Assembly (NCBI GenBank): GCA_910584165.1
Contig: CAJTZU010000001.1
Location: 558,001 to 622,000 of the forward strand
Source of the DNA: an uncultured Bacilli bacterium
GTDB lineage: Bacteria > Bacillota_I > Bacilli_A > RF39 > UBA660
Reading direction: 5' to 3'
Length of the DNA stretch: 64,000 nucleotides
Below are positions 16,473 to 24,721 of the stretch, piece after piece; the stretch's first letter is position 1, and each line of letters begins with the position of its first letter. Under the pieces are notes generated by a model, which saw nothing but the letters and a program-made list of their open reading frames with translations, was not told the DNA's origin and made no database searches. The position numbers were made by a program, and so were the translations under genes.

Positions 16473-17432
16473 ATGGCAAAGGTAAAACTTAAAAAAAGAA
16501 ATGTTGGGATTGCTTTAGGATGTTTCATTGTTCTAATTGTCGCAGTCGTTGGGATAGTTAAATGGAAAAAGGTTTCTGATTACAAAAAAACTTATGAATA
16601 TAAATTACAGGCTCGTGGATATTCAGAAGAAGATACAAACTACTTAATCGGAAAATTAAAAGATGAGGAATTAGAAACTCTTCTTAATCAAGAGCATAAT
16701 GAAAATATACCAAAATTTATGAAAGAAAAATATTATTTAAAGAAAAATTTAAATAGCTATCTTTCTTATCTACAACAAAATCCTGAAAAATCTATTACCG
16801 ATGTAGTAGCTATTATTAATGTTGGATCAGATAAAGAATGGTATGACAGTTATGTGGATACGGATACTTCTAAAGATTATTTATTACTTACTAATAAATT
16901 TCATCGTCTTAAAGAAGATTACGAACCAGAAGATTTAGAAAAAATAAAAAACTGGTATGCCTATGGGACAGATTCTAAATTAAGAAAAGAAGCCTATGAA
17001 CAATTTATTACTCTATATAATGAAGCAAAAAAAGATGGACAAGATATCATTATTAATTCTTCTTACCGTAGTTATCAATATCAAGAAGATTTATATAATC
17101 GATATTTAACAACAAAAGGACAAAAAGAAACAGACGCTACAGCAGCACGTCCAGGATTCTCAGAGCATCAAACAGGACTTACGATTGATGTTACTACCTA
17201 TGGAGCAAATAATGATACTTTTGAAGCAACAGAAGAATTTACATGGCTTATAAATCATGCCCATGAATATGGATTTATTCTACGTTATCCTAAAGATAAA
17301 GAGCATATTACTGGCTATTTATATGAGCCATGGCACTATCGCTATGTTGGAGTAGAAGCTGCTACCTATATTCATGAATATGGCATTACATTTGATGAAT
17401 ACTATGCCTACTTCATCGAGGGGGAACAATAA
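16473..17432 (+). CDS. membrane-anchored M15 D,D-carboxypeptidase (VanY/LAS family), copy 1
   Basis: 319 residues: membrane anchor (about 12-30), a linker with short helical repeats, then the zinc peptidase domain. Zinc ligands are H232 and D239 in SEHQTGLTID and H288 in EPWHYRYVG, with E285 as probable catalytic base; SSYRSYxxQ is also conserved. This family cleaves D-Ala-D-Ala or similar cell-wall peptides and can contribute to vancomycin tolerance. AGGAGGAACTT precedes the ATG. It directly abuts a longer paralogue (copy 2), a tandem duplication. Confidence 0.93.
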   Translation: MAKVKLKKRNVGIALGCFIVLIVAVVGIVKWKKVSDYKKTYEYKLQARGYSEEDTNYLIGKLKDEELETLLNQEHNENIPKFMKEKYYLKKNLNSYLSYLQQNPEKSITDVVAIINVGSDKEWYDSYVDTDTSKDYLLLTNKFHRLKEDYEPEDLEKIKNWYAYGTDSKLRKEAYEQFITLYNEAKKDGQDIIINSSYRSYQYQEDLYNRYLTTKGQKETDATAARPGFSEHQTGLTIDVTTYGANNDTFEATEEFTWLINHAHEYGFILRYPKDKEHITGYLYEPWHYRYVGVEAATYIHEYGITFDEYYAYFIEGEQ

Positions 17433-18650
17433 TTGAAAAAAGATAACAAGAAAAATCGTATTTTATTTCTTAGTTGTTTTATCATTTTATGGATAATGGT
17501 TGGAATATATATCTTTAATCACCAAACAATTAAAGATAAATTAAAAGAAAAAGGATACCCTATTAACGAAATTTTAGAAATAAAAAGTATCCTACAAGAA
17601 AAAAATTTAAAACTTCTCCTAAAATATAATTATCATCAAAATATTATACATATAATAAAAGAGGAAGATTTTAAAGAAGAAAATTTACAGAAATATTTAG
17701 ACTTCTTCTTCCAATATAAAACAGCTGATAATTATGATATTATCTATCTTGTAAATCATGGTGAAGAAAACATTTCCTATAATAAAGATATTCATGAAAT
17801 TTTACACACCAAAGATTTTAAAGATTCTAATTTCGAAAGATATCTTGCTTTTTATCAAGAATACGAACTAAATGGAGATTATGTTGTAATGGCTGTTAAT
17901 CAAGATTTAGATAAGGAGGACATCCCTGTGGATGATACTGTTTTACTTTTCTTAGGAAAAAAGTATTCTTTAACAAGAAATTTAGAACGATATAAAAATT
18001 ATTATAAAACTCATAAAGAACTAGAAGTAGAGGAAATCATTGCTAGAGTCAATAGTAATTTAGACAAAACTTTCTACAAAGATGTTTTGCAAACAGATTT
18101 AGAAAAAGATAATTTATTAATTGTAAATAAATTCTATTATTTAGAAGAAGATTTTATACCAGATAATTTAGTTAGTATTGATTCTAAATATGGTCGTGGA
18201 GAAATCAAAGAAGAAGCTTATCAAGCCTTCTTAGAATTATATGAAGAAGCTAGTAAAGAGGATTTACATCCTTATATTTCTTCTCCATACAGATCTTATA
18301 ATAGACAAAATCAATTATACACCAATTACTCTAATAAAGATGGAATTAATAAAGCAGATACTTATTCTGCAAGACCAGGATATTCAGAGCACCAAACTGG
18401 TCTAGCAATGGACTTAGGTACTAGTAATAATACCAATATTAATGACTTTGAAAATTCTAAAGAATTTGAATGGATGCAAAAAAACGCCCATAAATATGGA
18501 TTTATTCTACGTTATCCTAAAGGAAAAGAATACATTACTGGATATATGTATGAACCATGGCACTACCGTTATGTTGGAGTAGAAGCTGCTACTTATATTT
18601 ATGAGCATAATATTACTTATGAAGAATATTACGAATATTTTATAAAATAA
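17433..18650 (+). CDS. membrane-anchored M15 D,D-carboxypeptidase (VanY/LAS family), copy 2
   Basis: 405 residues with TTG as start codon, immediately after the stop of copy 1 and preceded by GAGGGGGAACAATAA. It has an N-terminal anchor (about 9-26). The linker is about 85 residues longer than in copy 1 and contains extra units of a pattern like YxxYxxxxxDxxxxVNxxxD. The peptidase domain keeps SPYRSY, SEHQTGLAMDLG and EPWHYRYVG with all zinc ligands. The last about 120 residues are very similar to copy 1 at protein level, so I infer duplication followed by growth of the stalk. Confidence 0.92.
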   Translation: MKKDNKKNRILFLSCFIILWIMVGIYIFNHQTIKDKLKEKGYPINEILEIKSILQEKNLKLLLKYNYHQNIIHIIKEEDFKEENLQKYLDFFFQYKTADNYDIIYLVNHGEENISYNKDIHEILHTKDFKDSNFERYLAFYQEYELNGDYVVMAVNQDLDKEDIPVDDTVLLFLGKKYSLTRNLERYKNYYKTHKELEVEEIIARVNSNLDKTFYKDVLQTDLEKDNLLIVNKFYYLEEDFIPDNLVSIDSKYGRGEIKEEAYQAFLELYEEASKEDLHPYISSPYRSYNRQNQLYTNYSNKDGINKADTYSARPGYSEHQTGLAMDLGTSNNTNINDFENSKEFEWMQKNAHKYGFILRYPKGKEYITGYMYEPWHYRYVGVEAATYIYEHNITYEEYYEYFIK

Positions 18651-18675
18651 AGAAGATTCAATGAATCTTCTTTTC
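18651..18675. terminator. bidirectional terminator between M15 copy 2 and the convergent coiled-coil gene
   Basis: AGAAGATTC and GAATCTTCT form a 9-bp stem with an AAT loop and T-runs on both strands; it overlaps the 3' end of the minus-strand gene. Confidence 0.8.
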
Positions 18676-19356
18676 TATTACTTTATGAATATCTGTTTCT
18701 TGATATTGAAACCCATGAATATAACGGTCTAAATTTTCTGTAAGATTTCCAATTAATTGATTTCGATTATTTTGATATTCTGCTATTTTTTCTTGTATTT
18801 CTAATAGTGTTTCCCCTATTTCTTTTAATAAGACTTGATTTTCTAATAATCTTTCTTGATTCATTTTTCTTTTTTTCTCTATGCTTTGTATCTCCTTCAT
18901 TAGAATATCAATAGAGCTATCTACATTTCCATGATATCGATAAGTAAGTGATAAAAATTCTTTAGCTACATACTGGAATTCTACTAGAAACATCATTCCA
19001 CCAATACTAAAAAAACTACTTAATAATTGAGAAATAGATAAAGAAAAAGTATCTAAATAAAGAAAACTTTCAAACCCTTTTATTCCTAATAAAAGTGCTA
19101 CAAAAGAAATACTAACTTTTATTCCAAAGGCAATTGATTTTTTAAAATACTCTTTCAAATAAAATTCTTTATTTTGAAGATAATGTTTTCTCTTTTTTTC
19201 TTTTTCAAGAGATTTCTTTACTCTATCTTCCCTTTTTTGATAATCTTTATCTAAATTCTCTCTTCGTTTGTTGGACTCTATAATTTCGCACTTTTTAGTA
19301 TTTAATAATTTTTCTTTTTCCGTTTCTTTTTCTATTGCCTCTAAATACTTATCCAT
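18658..19356 (-). CDS. hypothetical membrane protein flanked by coiled coils
   Basis: 232 residues from ATG 19356, preceded by GGGTGATTCT. A charged coiled coil (about 1-70) precedes two membrane helices (about 75-95 and 108-130), followed by a second coiled coil (about 150-200). No enzymatic motif is visible. Start chosen over the in-frame codon at 19368 because the GGTGAT element then has proper spacing. Function unknown. Confidence 0.6.
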   Translation of the reverse strand: MDKYLEAIEKETEKEKLLNTKKCEIIESNKRRENLDKDYQKREDRVKKSLEKEKKRKHYLQNKEFYLKEYFKKSIAFGIKVSISFVALLLGIKGFESFLYLDTFSLSISQLLSSFFSIGGMMFLVEFQYVAKEFLSLTYRYHGNVDSSIDILMKEIQSIEKKRKMNQERLLENQVLLKEIGETLLEIQEKIAEYQNNRNQLIGNLTENLDRYIHGFQYQETDIHKVIEKKIH

Positions 19357-19402
19357 AGAATCACCCACATATTATATCATTGTAACATATTTTGAGGGTA
19401 AG

Positions 19403-19424
19403 AAAAAAGCTCTTTTGAAGCTTT
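19403..19424 (-). terminator. terminator after the 54-residue ORF
   Basis: AAAGCTTC/GAGCTTT imperfect stem with A-rich loop and T6 on the minus strand. Confidence 0.6.
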
Positions 19425-19430
19425 ATTTTT

Positions 19431-19595
19431 TTATTTATTTCCTTTTTTAACACTGGATGAGGTTTTAGGTTTACTAGATTCTGTTAAAGTACTAAAATCA
19501 TTTCTTTTTTCTATAGTCCCTAAACCTGGTTGAAGTTTAACTGTTTCTTGTCTACTTCTATTATTAACGTTTGTATTTTGCTTTGTTTCATTCAT
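19431..19595 (-). CDS. small hydrophilic protein (54 residues), unknown
   Basis: ATG at 19595 follows GGTGAGATTT; the frame starts MNETKQNTNVNNRSRQETVK and ends in a Ser/Lys-rich tail (SSSVKKGNK). It begins 16 bases after the stop of the membrane-protein gene and has its own terminator behind it, so it looks like the second gene of a small operon. Low complexity suggests a disordered protein. No family recognised. Confidence 0.55.
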   Translation of the reverse strand: MNETKQNTNVNNRSRQETVKLQPGLGTIEKRNDFSTLTESSKPKTSSSVKKGNK

Positions 19596-19611
19596 AAATC
19601 TCACCACTTTT

Positions 19612-20199
19612 CTATACTGCTACTATTAGAATAACAATTCCAAATACTACCATTAAAGCAAAAAATATGTACAAAAGGATAAATGATGTCATAAGAGTTT
19701 TTAATCGCCTATTATTACATTTTTCCAAGCTATTATAAATACTATCATTATCTAAAACCTTTTGTTCTATAAAACGTTCTTCATTTTTATATTCGTCAAT
19801 ATGACTATTAATATAATCTAAAAATTCTTGTCCAGACCTAGTATATCTTCTCTTATAAAACCAATGAGTAAGAACAGCAAAAAATAAACTAGATAATAAT
19901 GTTACAGCTAAAATACTACCAAAAATAACAATTAAATAATCTACCTGCTTTAATCTATCTAAAAGCTCGAAGATTAAACCCATAATAGCAACTAATAATA
20001 TCGATATAAAAGTTACAATAGCATTCGCTGTTTCATAGATTCTTTTTTCCCTTTCTTTTTCCATAGAAAGCGTATTACTAGAATATTCAGCTACTCCTTT
20101 TTTTATTTGTAGAATTATTTGCTCATCTATTTTTTCATTTTCTTTTTCTAATTCTTCTTCATTCAAACCATTTTCTTTTTTCTCTTTTTCCTTTACCAA
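19612..20199 (-). CDS. hypothetical membrane protein with three helices
   Basis: About 195 residues. Glu/Lys-rich N-terminus (about 1-55), two adjacent membrane helices (about 60-80 and 88-110), a charged cytosolic loop, and a C-terminal helix (LMTSFILLYIFFALMVVFGIVILIVAV). TTG at 20199 is placed well behind GAGGTG; the GTG at 20208 is the alternative start. Architecture (coiled coil plus helices) resembles the gene at 18658-19356. Function unknown. Confidence 0.6.
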   Translation of the reverse strand: MVKEKEKKENGLNEEELEKENEKIDEQIILQIKKGVAEYSSNTLSMEKEREKRIYETANAIVTFISILLVAIMGLIFELLDRLKQVDYLIVIFGSILAVTLLSSLFFAVLTHWFYKRRYTRSGQEFLDYINSHIDEYKNEERFIEQKVLDNDSIYNSLEKCNNRRLKTLMTSFILLYIFFALMVVFGIVILIVAV

Positions 20200-20214
20200 A
20201 ACCAACACCTCTAA

Positions 20215-20332
20215 CTATTTTTCATCAATCTCAAAATCTAATAACTCCATACAAATACTTTCATATATGTCTTACCCATGACGCATTGTATCTATTAAAA
20301 ACATTTTATCTTTTTCAAATTCTTTTAATCCA
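20215..20332 (-). pseudogene. possible C-terminal gene remnant with in-frame stop
   Basis: One frame reads LKEFEKDKMFLIDTMRHG, stop (20272-20274), then DIYESICMELLDFEIDEK, stop. Both halves look protein-like but have no start or ribosome-binding site. It overlaps the 3' end of the hydrolase gene in another frame. I cannot name the parent family. Confidence 0.25.
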
Positions 20333-21172
20333 ATTATAAATTAAGTTTCCGATTTCAATTTCTTTATTTTTATAAGTATGACCTGTATTTTCTATTACTT
20401 TACATTCAAAATTCTTACATCTTATTGCCTTATCTTTTAATAAATCTAAGTGTAAATAATAATCTTCTTCTTTAGAACCTGAAAAAGTAAGAACTGGCAC
20501 ATCTATTGTTTCAAATTGCTCCCAATGTTTTGGATTAGAAATAACAGGTAAATTATTAAGATTTGAATTTTCATTATACCAATTATAATAAGTCTTTGAA
20601 CTCATATACATATAATCTTCAATCATTTTATGAAGCAATTTTGTTGGTTCATTATTATCTATATTTTCTTTTGCTTCATTAAGTAATTCCTCATATTCAT
20701 CTGATTGTGCAGATAAATGAGAGCCTACCATATCAGGAGCACTAGCAAGTATTATTCCTAAAATATGAGGATGTTTTTTATAATAGTAATAAATCACTTT
20801 ATTACATCCATAACTGTGTCCTAGCAAGATAATTCTTTTATATCCTTTATCTTCTGCAATTTGTATTGCTAAATCTATATCATAAATACAATCTTCAAAT
20901 ATTTCATACATACAGCCACATCTTTTAAATGAGCCATCTCTCATAACAATATCATTTTCAATAGAATGGCCTCTATTATGCTCATAAATAAAACCAATAT
21001 TTTTTTCTGATAATAATTTGCCCCATACTGTAGCAAAGTAATTATCAATTATTGTACCACACATACCATGAATACAAAGAACACATATATCTTTTTCTTT
21101 ACTCTCAAAATGAACCATAGGGAGTCTTAAGCCATCAGTAGTATAAGCATCGCTAATAAATTCAATATTCAT
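20315..21172 (-). CDS. alpha/beta hydrolase (lysophospholipase/esterase-like)
   Basis: 285 residues with the alpha/beta-hydrolase fold: oxyanion segment CIHGMCG, nucleophile elbow GHSYGCNK (G-x-S-x-G), a late acidic residue near FSGSKEEDYY and a C-terminal histidine in ENTGHTYKNK. No signal peptide, so cytosolic. Substrate unknown. TTGGAGGGAAATT precedes the ATG. It has its own extended -10 promoter with a roughly 120-base untranslated leader. Confidence 0.85.
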   Translation of the reverse strand: MNIEFISDAYTTDGLRLPMVHFESKEKDICVLCIHGMCGTIIDNYFATVWGKLLSEKNIGFIYEHNRGHSIENDIVMRDGSFKRCGCMYEIFEDCIYDIDLAIQIAEDKGYKRIILLGHSYGCNKVIYYYYKKHPHILGIILASAPDMVGSHLSAQSDEYEELLNEAKENIDNNEPTKLLHKMIEDYMYMSSKTYYNWYNENSNLNNLPVISNPKHWEQFETIDVPVLTFSGSKEEDYYLHLDLLKDKAIRCKNFECKVIENTGHTYKNKEIEIGNLIYNWIKRI

Positions 21173-21292
21173 AATTTCCCTCCAATTTAAATTATTCCCT
21201 ATTGTTTTAGAAATAAATGATGATGTAGTAGTCTGCTCACTTGTTTAATTCTATGGATATCCATCTTTTCATCATTCCTGTTCCATAATATT

Positions 21293-21301
21293 ATTATAAC
21301 A
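21293..21301 (-). promoter_or_regulatory. extended -10 promoter of the hydrolase gene
   Basis: Minus strand TGTTATAAT (TGn plus a perfect TATAAT at 21293-21298), leaving a leader of about 115 bases to the ATG at 21172. Confidence 0.5.
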
Positions 21302-21310
21302 TAAAGAAAT

Positions 21311-22204
21311 TTAATTAGCAGGTGTTTTCATATAATATCTAGATTCTGTTTCTTCTACTATCACAAAACCTAACTTTTCATATAACTTAATAGCATTCTT
21401 ATTTTTCTTATAAACCCATAAAGAAACAATTGAATTTTTATCTAATATATCTTTTATAATTTCTGTCCCTATTCCTTTTCCTCTATACTCTTTTTCTAGA
21501 TATATTTCATCTAGTAATATTCCAGTTTCCTCAGGTTCTACTAATAAACAGCCAATTAATTTATTATTTACAAAAATACTTTGATAATGATAAATATCCT
21601 GAGAAATGTTTTCCTCCACATATTCTTTTATCCTTGTCATTTCTGATTCTTCTAAATCATCAGCATAATCTAAAATACTATTTAATTTATATTCTTTTAT
21701 TTTTTCTTTCTCTTCTTCTTTACTATTTATTAATTGATAATCTATTTTAAAAAGATTAATACAATATAACTTTTCAGTTGCATTTAATTTTTCTAAGTAT
21801 TTAGCACCAAATTTTTCATAATAATTAGATAGTTCTGTTTTCAAATAAACTTTAGAATATCCTAATCTTTTAGCTTCTTCTAATATAGCACTATTTAATA
21901 TTTTAGAATATCCATTACCTCTATATTCTTCTTTCACATACATTGTTGCATACCAAGGAGTTAAGTCCTTACGTTCTTCTCCATCTTCTTTAAATAAGGA
22001 AATAAAACCAATTAAATTTTTATCTTCTAATAAAAGTAAAACAGATATTATTTTTTTATTTTCTCCTTTCGAAAAACTTTCCACCTTTCTATCTATTTTC
22101 TTTGTAAATTCTTCTTCAGAAGAAAATGTCCCCCATTCTCTTAAACAGCATTCAAAATATTCTTTTGCATATTCCTTTTTTTCATTTAAATTATATATTT
22201 TCAT
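21311..22204 (-). CDS. double GNAT-family N-acetyltransferase
   Basis: About 297 residues with two tandem GNAT domains. The first has the acetyl-CoA loop around VKEEYRGNGYSKIL (Q/RxxGxG/A type); the second has LEKEYRGKGIGTEII and ends KLGFVIVEETESRYYMKTP. Either may acetylate a small amine or peptide; substrates unknown. ATG 22204 lies exactly 6 bases after a TATAAT box and has no ribosome-binding site, so the mRNA is predicted to be leaderless; the in-frame start at 22237 lies inside the promoter and is rejected. Confidence 0.85.
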   Translation of the reverse strand: MKIYNLNEKKEYAKEYFECCLREWGTFSSEEEFTKKIDRKVESFSKGENKKIISVLLLLEDKNLIGFISLFKEDGEERKDLTPWYATMYVKEEYRGNGYSKILNSAILEEAKRLGYSKVYLKTELSNYYEKFGAKYLEKLNATEKLYCINLFKIDYQLINSKEEEKEKIKEYKLNSILDYADDLEESEMTRIKEYVEENISQDIYHYQSIFVNNKLIGCLLVEPEETGILLDEIYLEKEYRGKGIGTEIIKDILDKNSIVSLWVYKKNKNAIKLYEKLGFVIVEETESRYYMKTPAN

Positions 22205-22210
22205 ATTTCT

Positions 22211-22239
22211 ATTATAATTCCAAAATAAAAAAAGCACAA
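22211..22239 (-). promoter_or_regulatory. promoter giving a leaderless GNAT transcript
   Basis: Minus strand TTGTGC (22234-22239), 17-base spacer, TATAAT (22211-22216). The expected first transcribed base coincides with the ATG at 22204. The -35 box is embedded in the terminator of the upstream BRO gene. Confidence 0.6.
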
Positions 22240-22248
22240 TGTACTTTT
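22227..22248 (-). terminator. terminator of the BRO-family gene
   Basis: AAAAGTAC/GTGCTTTT stem with an ATT loop and T7 on the minus strand; near-twin of the hairpin at 23216-23237. Confidence 0.75.
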
Positions 22249-22290
22249 CTTAATCCACAATCTTTTAAACAAATCTTTCAGAAATTAAAA

Positions 22291-23145
22291 TTATTCTCTA
22301 TTTTCTACTGGCAATTCTTCAATATATTCATAAGGAATATTTTTACTTTTGCTTACAACAGATTTTCCTAAATTTTTTTCAATATCATCACGAGCAACCT
22401 TAGCAGCATGGCCACCCATTTTGGCTACTTTTCTATTTTGTTCTAACCCATATGGTTTATGCTCTTTAGCAAGTTCACGAGTAGCAACTTCTCCTAAATC
22501 AGTAAGTGCCAATTCGATATCAGACATGTTATCCCTTAAAGATTCTTTCCTTATGCCTTTATATGTTTTATATTCACTTGCTTTCATATCAGACCATTCT
22601 TTATATATTTTATTAGTAAGTATTCTATATTCATAATTTTCAGTAATACCGCCTTCTTTCCATATATCAGTAAGTTTATTTCTATTTAATATGCCTTTTA
22701 ATCTCATTTCAATCCATTTATCAGAATACCCTCTTTTACGATAATAATTAATAGCTCTTTTAATTGCTATTTCAGGATCAAATACTTCATCAATTCTCTC
22801 ACTACCTAAAGAAGCTAACCAAAGTTTAAATGGCTCAGCTTTAGGACTAGGAACTGATTCAATCAACCGTAATATACCTTTAGTATCTAAAGTATCAGTC
22901 ACTCTCATTTTTCCATCTTGTGCTTTCATTTTTAACTGCACGATATTTTCGTGCAGTTCACTTCCTTCAACTTTTAGCTTTCTTTTTAAATCACTCCAAT
23001 AGTTTCTTGGAATATTAGTATTAGTTAATGCACTTATTACATCTACCACACTAAAATAATAATCTTCCTTTTCGCTATCCCAAATACTTCTGATTTCATT
23101 ATTTTCAAATAAATTTGAAATTGTTTCTAATTTTTCTTGATTCAT
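22291..23145 (-). CDS. BRO-family / DinD-like protein
   Basis: 284 residues. The N-terminal about 110 residues (IRSIWDSEKEDYYFSVVDVI...YWSDLKRKL) match the Bro-N domain found in phage antirepressors; KGILRLIESVPSPKAEPFKLWLA is characteristic. The C-terminal part (KMGGHAAKVARDDIEKNLGK and VVSKSKN) resembles the end of DinD, a DNA-damage-induced protein. Such genes are common in prophages and islands and act as DNA-binding regulators or RecA modulators; the role here is not defined. AGGAGGGATAA precedes the ATG; single-gene unit with its own terminator. Confidence 0.85.
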   Translation of the reverse strand: MNQEKLETISNLFENNEIRSIWDSEKEDYYFSVVDVISALTNTNIPRNYWSDLKRKLKVEGSELHENIVQLKMKAQDGKMRVTDTLDTKGILRLIESVPSPKAEPFKLWLASLGSERIDEVFDPEIAIKRAINYYRKRGYSDKWIEMRLKGILNRNKLTDIWKEGGITENYEYRILTNKIYKEWSDMKASEYKTYKGIRKESLRDNMSDIELALTDLGEVATRELAKEHKPYGLEQNRKVAKMGGHAAKVARDDIEKNLGKSVVSKSKNIPYEYIEELPVENRE

Positions 23146-23215
23146 TTATCCCTCCTGCAATCTCATTATATCAAACACTTGTTCTTATAACAATACTAAA
23201 TGGATATTTCACAAT

Positions 23216-23237
23216 AAAAAAAGCACAATGTGCTTTT
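23216..23237 (-). terminator. terminator of the CotD-like gene
   Basis: Perfect palindromic stem AAAAGCAC/GTGCTTTT, ATT loop, T-run on the minus strand. Confidence 0.8.
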
Positions 23238-23238
23238 C

Positions 23239-23502
23239 TTAATTCATAAAACCAGAACATTTTCCACAATCGTTGTTGATAATTTGATTTTCTTCTGAGC
23301 AAGTATATCTAGGTGTATAAGTATGATTGTATACATGTTTGTTTACAACATGTGTATGAATTGGACAAATATGTGGAACTTCATGATAATACATTTTTTC
23401 TACACATTTATTGATAACTGGTTCCACTACTTGTTCTTGTCTTTGACAACAATTACGCATAGGCATATTCATATTTCTGTTGCAACAATTTTGATTAAAC
23501 AT
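23239..23502 (-). CDS. CotD-like spore-coat-type protein
   Basis: 87 residues rich in Cys, His, Asn and Tyr. The N-terminus has CC pairs (NQNCCNRNM, RNCCQRQ). The middle (VPHICPIHTHVVNKHVYNH) follows the V-P-H-I-x-P-x-H-T-x-x-x-N-x-H pattern of Bacillus CotD inner-coat proteins. Cys/His spacing could bind metal or cross-link. AAGGGGGAAAA precedes the ATG. No other sporulation gene is in the window, so whether it coats a spore or has another surface role is open. Confidence 0.7.
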   Translation of the reverse strand: MFNQNCCNRNMNMPMRNCCQRQEQVVEPVINKCVEKMYYHEVPHICPIHTHVVNKHVYNHTYTPRYTCSEENQIINNDCGKCSGFMN

Positions 23503-23574
23503 ATTATTTTCCCCCTTATCTAATCTATCTTATGTAGAAAATAAAAAAAGGAATAAACAAAACTCCTAGGAACT

Positions 23575-23609
23575 AAAAAAATTAGATGATATTAGTCATC
23601 ATCTAATTT
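23575..23609 (-). terminator. terminator of the cadherin-like surface protein gene
   Basis: 12-bp stem AAATTAGATGAT/ATCATCTAATTT with a 7-base loop and T7 on the minus strand; includes the last codons of the gene. Confidence 0.85.
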
Positions 23610-24650
23610 CTTTAATTTCTTATCAATAGAATAATCCTTTATTTTAGATATAATAAAGAAAATAATAGCTATAGCAACAAGAATACCTGCTCCAATACTA
23701 GCCCACTTTAAAAGACTATCAGAATCTATCTTATCTAGTTCTTTCTTTTTCTTTTTTAAAGGTTTTTCAACTGGTTCAGTTTCTACTTTTTTCTCTTTTA
23801 CTTTTATATAATATGTTTTCTTTGTTTTATCTTTAGCTGTTACTACTACCTTTACTTGATGATTACTTTTCTTTAAATCATCTGCTCCTATAATTTCAAC
23901 TGTGGCTTTGGAATCCTCTGCCTCCGCTTTTATATTTAACTTATTAACATCTTTTTCTACGTAAATAACATAATCAGTAACATCTTTTTTAAATTCTATA
24001 CCACTTTCTTCTATTTCTAAAGACTTTAAATAACGACTCTCTGTAGTAGTATTTGTATTTGTATTTTTATTAGTATTACTGTTTTTTGGCTTTTCTTGTT
24101 TAATAGTAATATCATGTACAGCTATATCTGGAGTAATAATTACCATAGCATCTTTTTCGGTATATTCTTTTGCTTCTACCATATCTAATAATCCAGTTTC
24201 TATAGAAGACATTCGAATAGAAGTAATATCTTTTTTAGTATCTTTTAAATGAAATTTTACACTAACCGTATAATTTGAAGAACAATAAAGCATTCCATCC
24301 GCACAATATTTAGAATCATCCTTATTATCAATTACTTCTCCAAATATATAAATCTTATTAGTAGCTTTTTCTTCTAATACAGATATATCAAAATCTTTAG
24401 AAGATACATCCTTTATTTCTAATAAATCTCTATCATATAATAATTCAAAATTAATATACCAGATACCTAATGTTTTATCTAATCCACTTTCTATATCCTT
24501 AAAATCAATATTAAAATCTAAAGTAATATCCTCTTTAGGTTTCATTTCTTTATTACCCTGAATACTTACTTTATCTATTTTAATAGCATGAATATTAATA
24601 GGAATAATAAAACATAAAAAGAATAGTCCTAAAAAATATAATTTCTTCAT
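23592..24650 (-). CDS. surface protein: cohesin-like N-terminus, cadherin-like beta-sandwich, C-terminal anchor
   Basis: 352 residues from ATG 24650. Sec signal peptide (1-22), a cohesin/CBM-like beta domain (about 25-190, with one CADGMLYC pair), a short Asn/Thr linker, then a cadherin-like beta-sandwich domain (YLKSLEIEESGIEFKKDVTDY...), and a C-terminal membrane helix (LLKWASIGAGILVAIAIIFFI) with a basic tail. This is a membrane-anchored outside protein, probably for binding. The start was moved from 24710 to the methionine directly before the signal peptide. Function unknown beyond that. Confidence 0.75.
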   Translation of the reverse strand: MKKLYFLGLFFLCFIIPINIHAIKIDKVSIQGNKEMKPKEDITLDFNIDFKDIESGLDKTLGIWYINFELLYDRDLLEIKDVSSKDFDISVLEEKATNKIYIFGEVIDNKDDSKYCADGMLYCSSNYTVSVKFHLKDTKKDITSIRMSSIETGLLDMVEAKEYTEKDAMVIITPDIAVHDITIKQEKPKNSNTNKNTNTNTTTESRYLKSLEIEESGIEFKKDVTDYVIYVEKDVNKLNIKAEAEDSKATVEIIGADDLKKSNHQVKVVVTAKDKTKKTYYIKVKEKKVETEPVEKPLKKKKKELDKIDSDSLLKWASIGAGILVAIAIIFFIISKIKDYSIDKKLKKLDDD

Positions 24651-24685
24651 ATCTTCACTCTTTTCTACTATTTTCATTATAGCAC

Positions 24686-24719
24686 AAAAAAAGAATAAAT
24701 GAATAAACATCTATTCTTT
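24686..24719 (-). terminator. terminator of the Panacea-linked operon
   Basis: AAAGAATAGATG/CATTTATTCTTT stem (one mismatch or G-U pair), 6-base loop, T7 on the minus strand. Confidence 0.75.
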
Positions 24720-24721
24720 CT

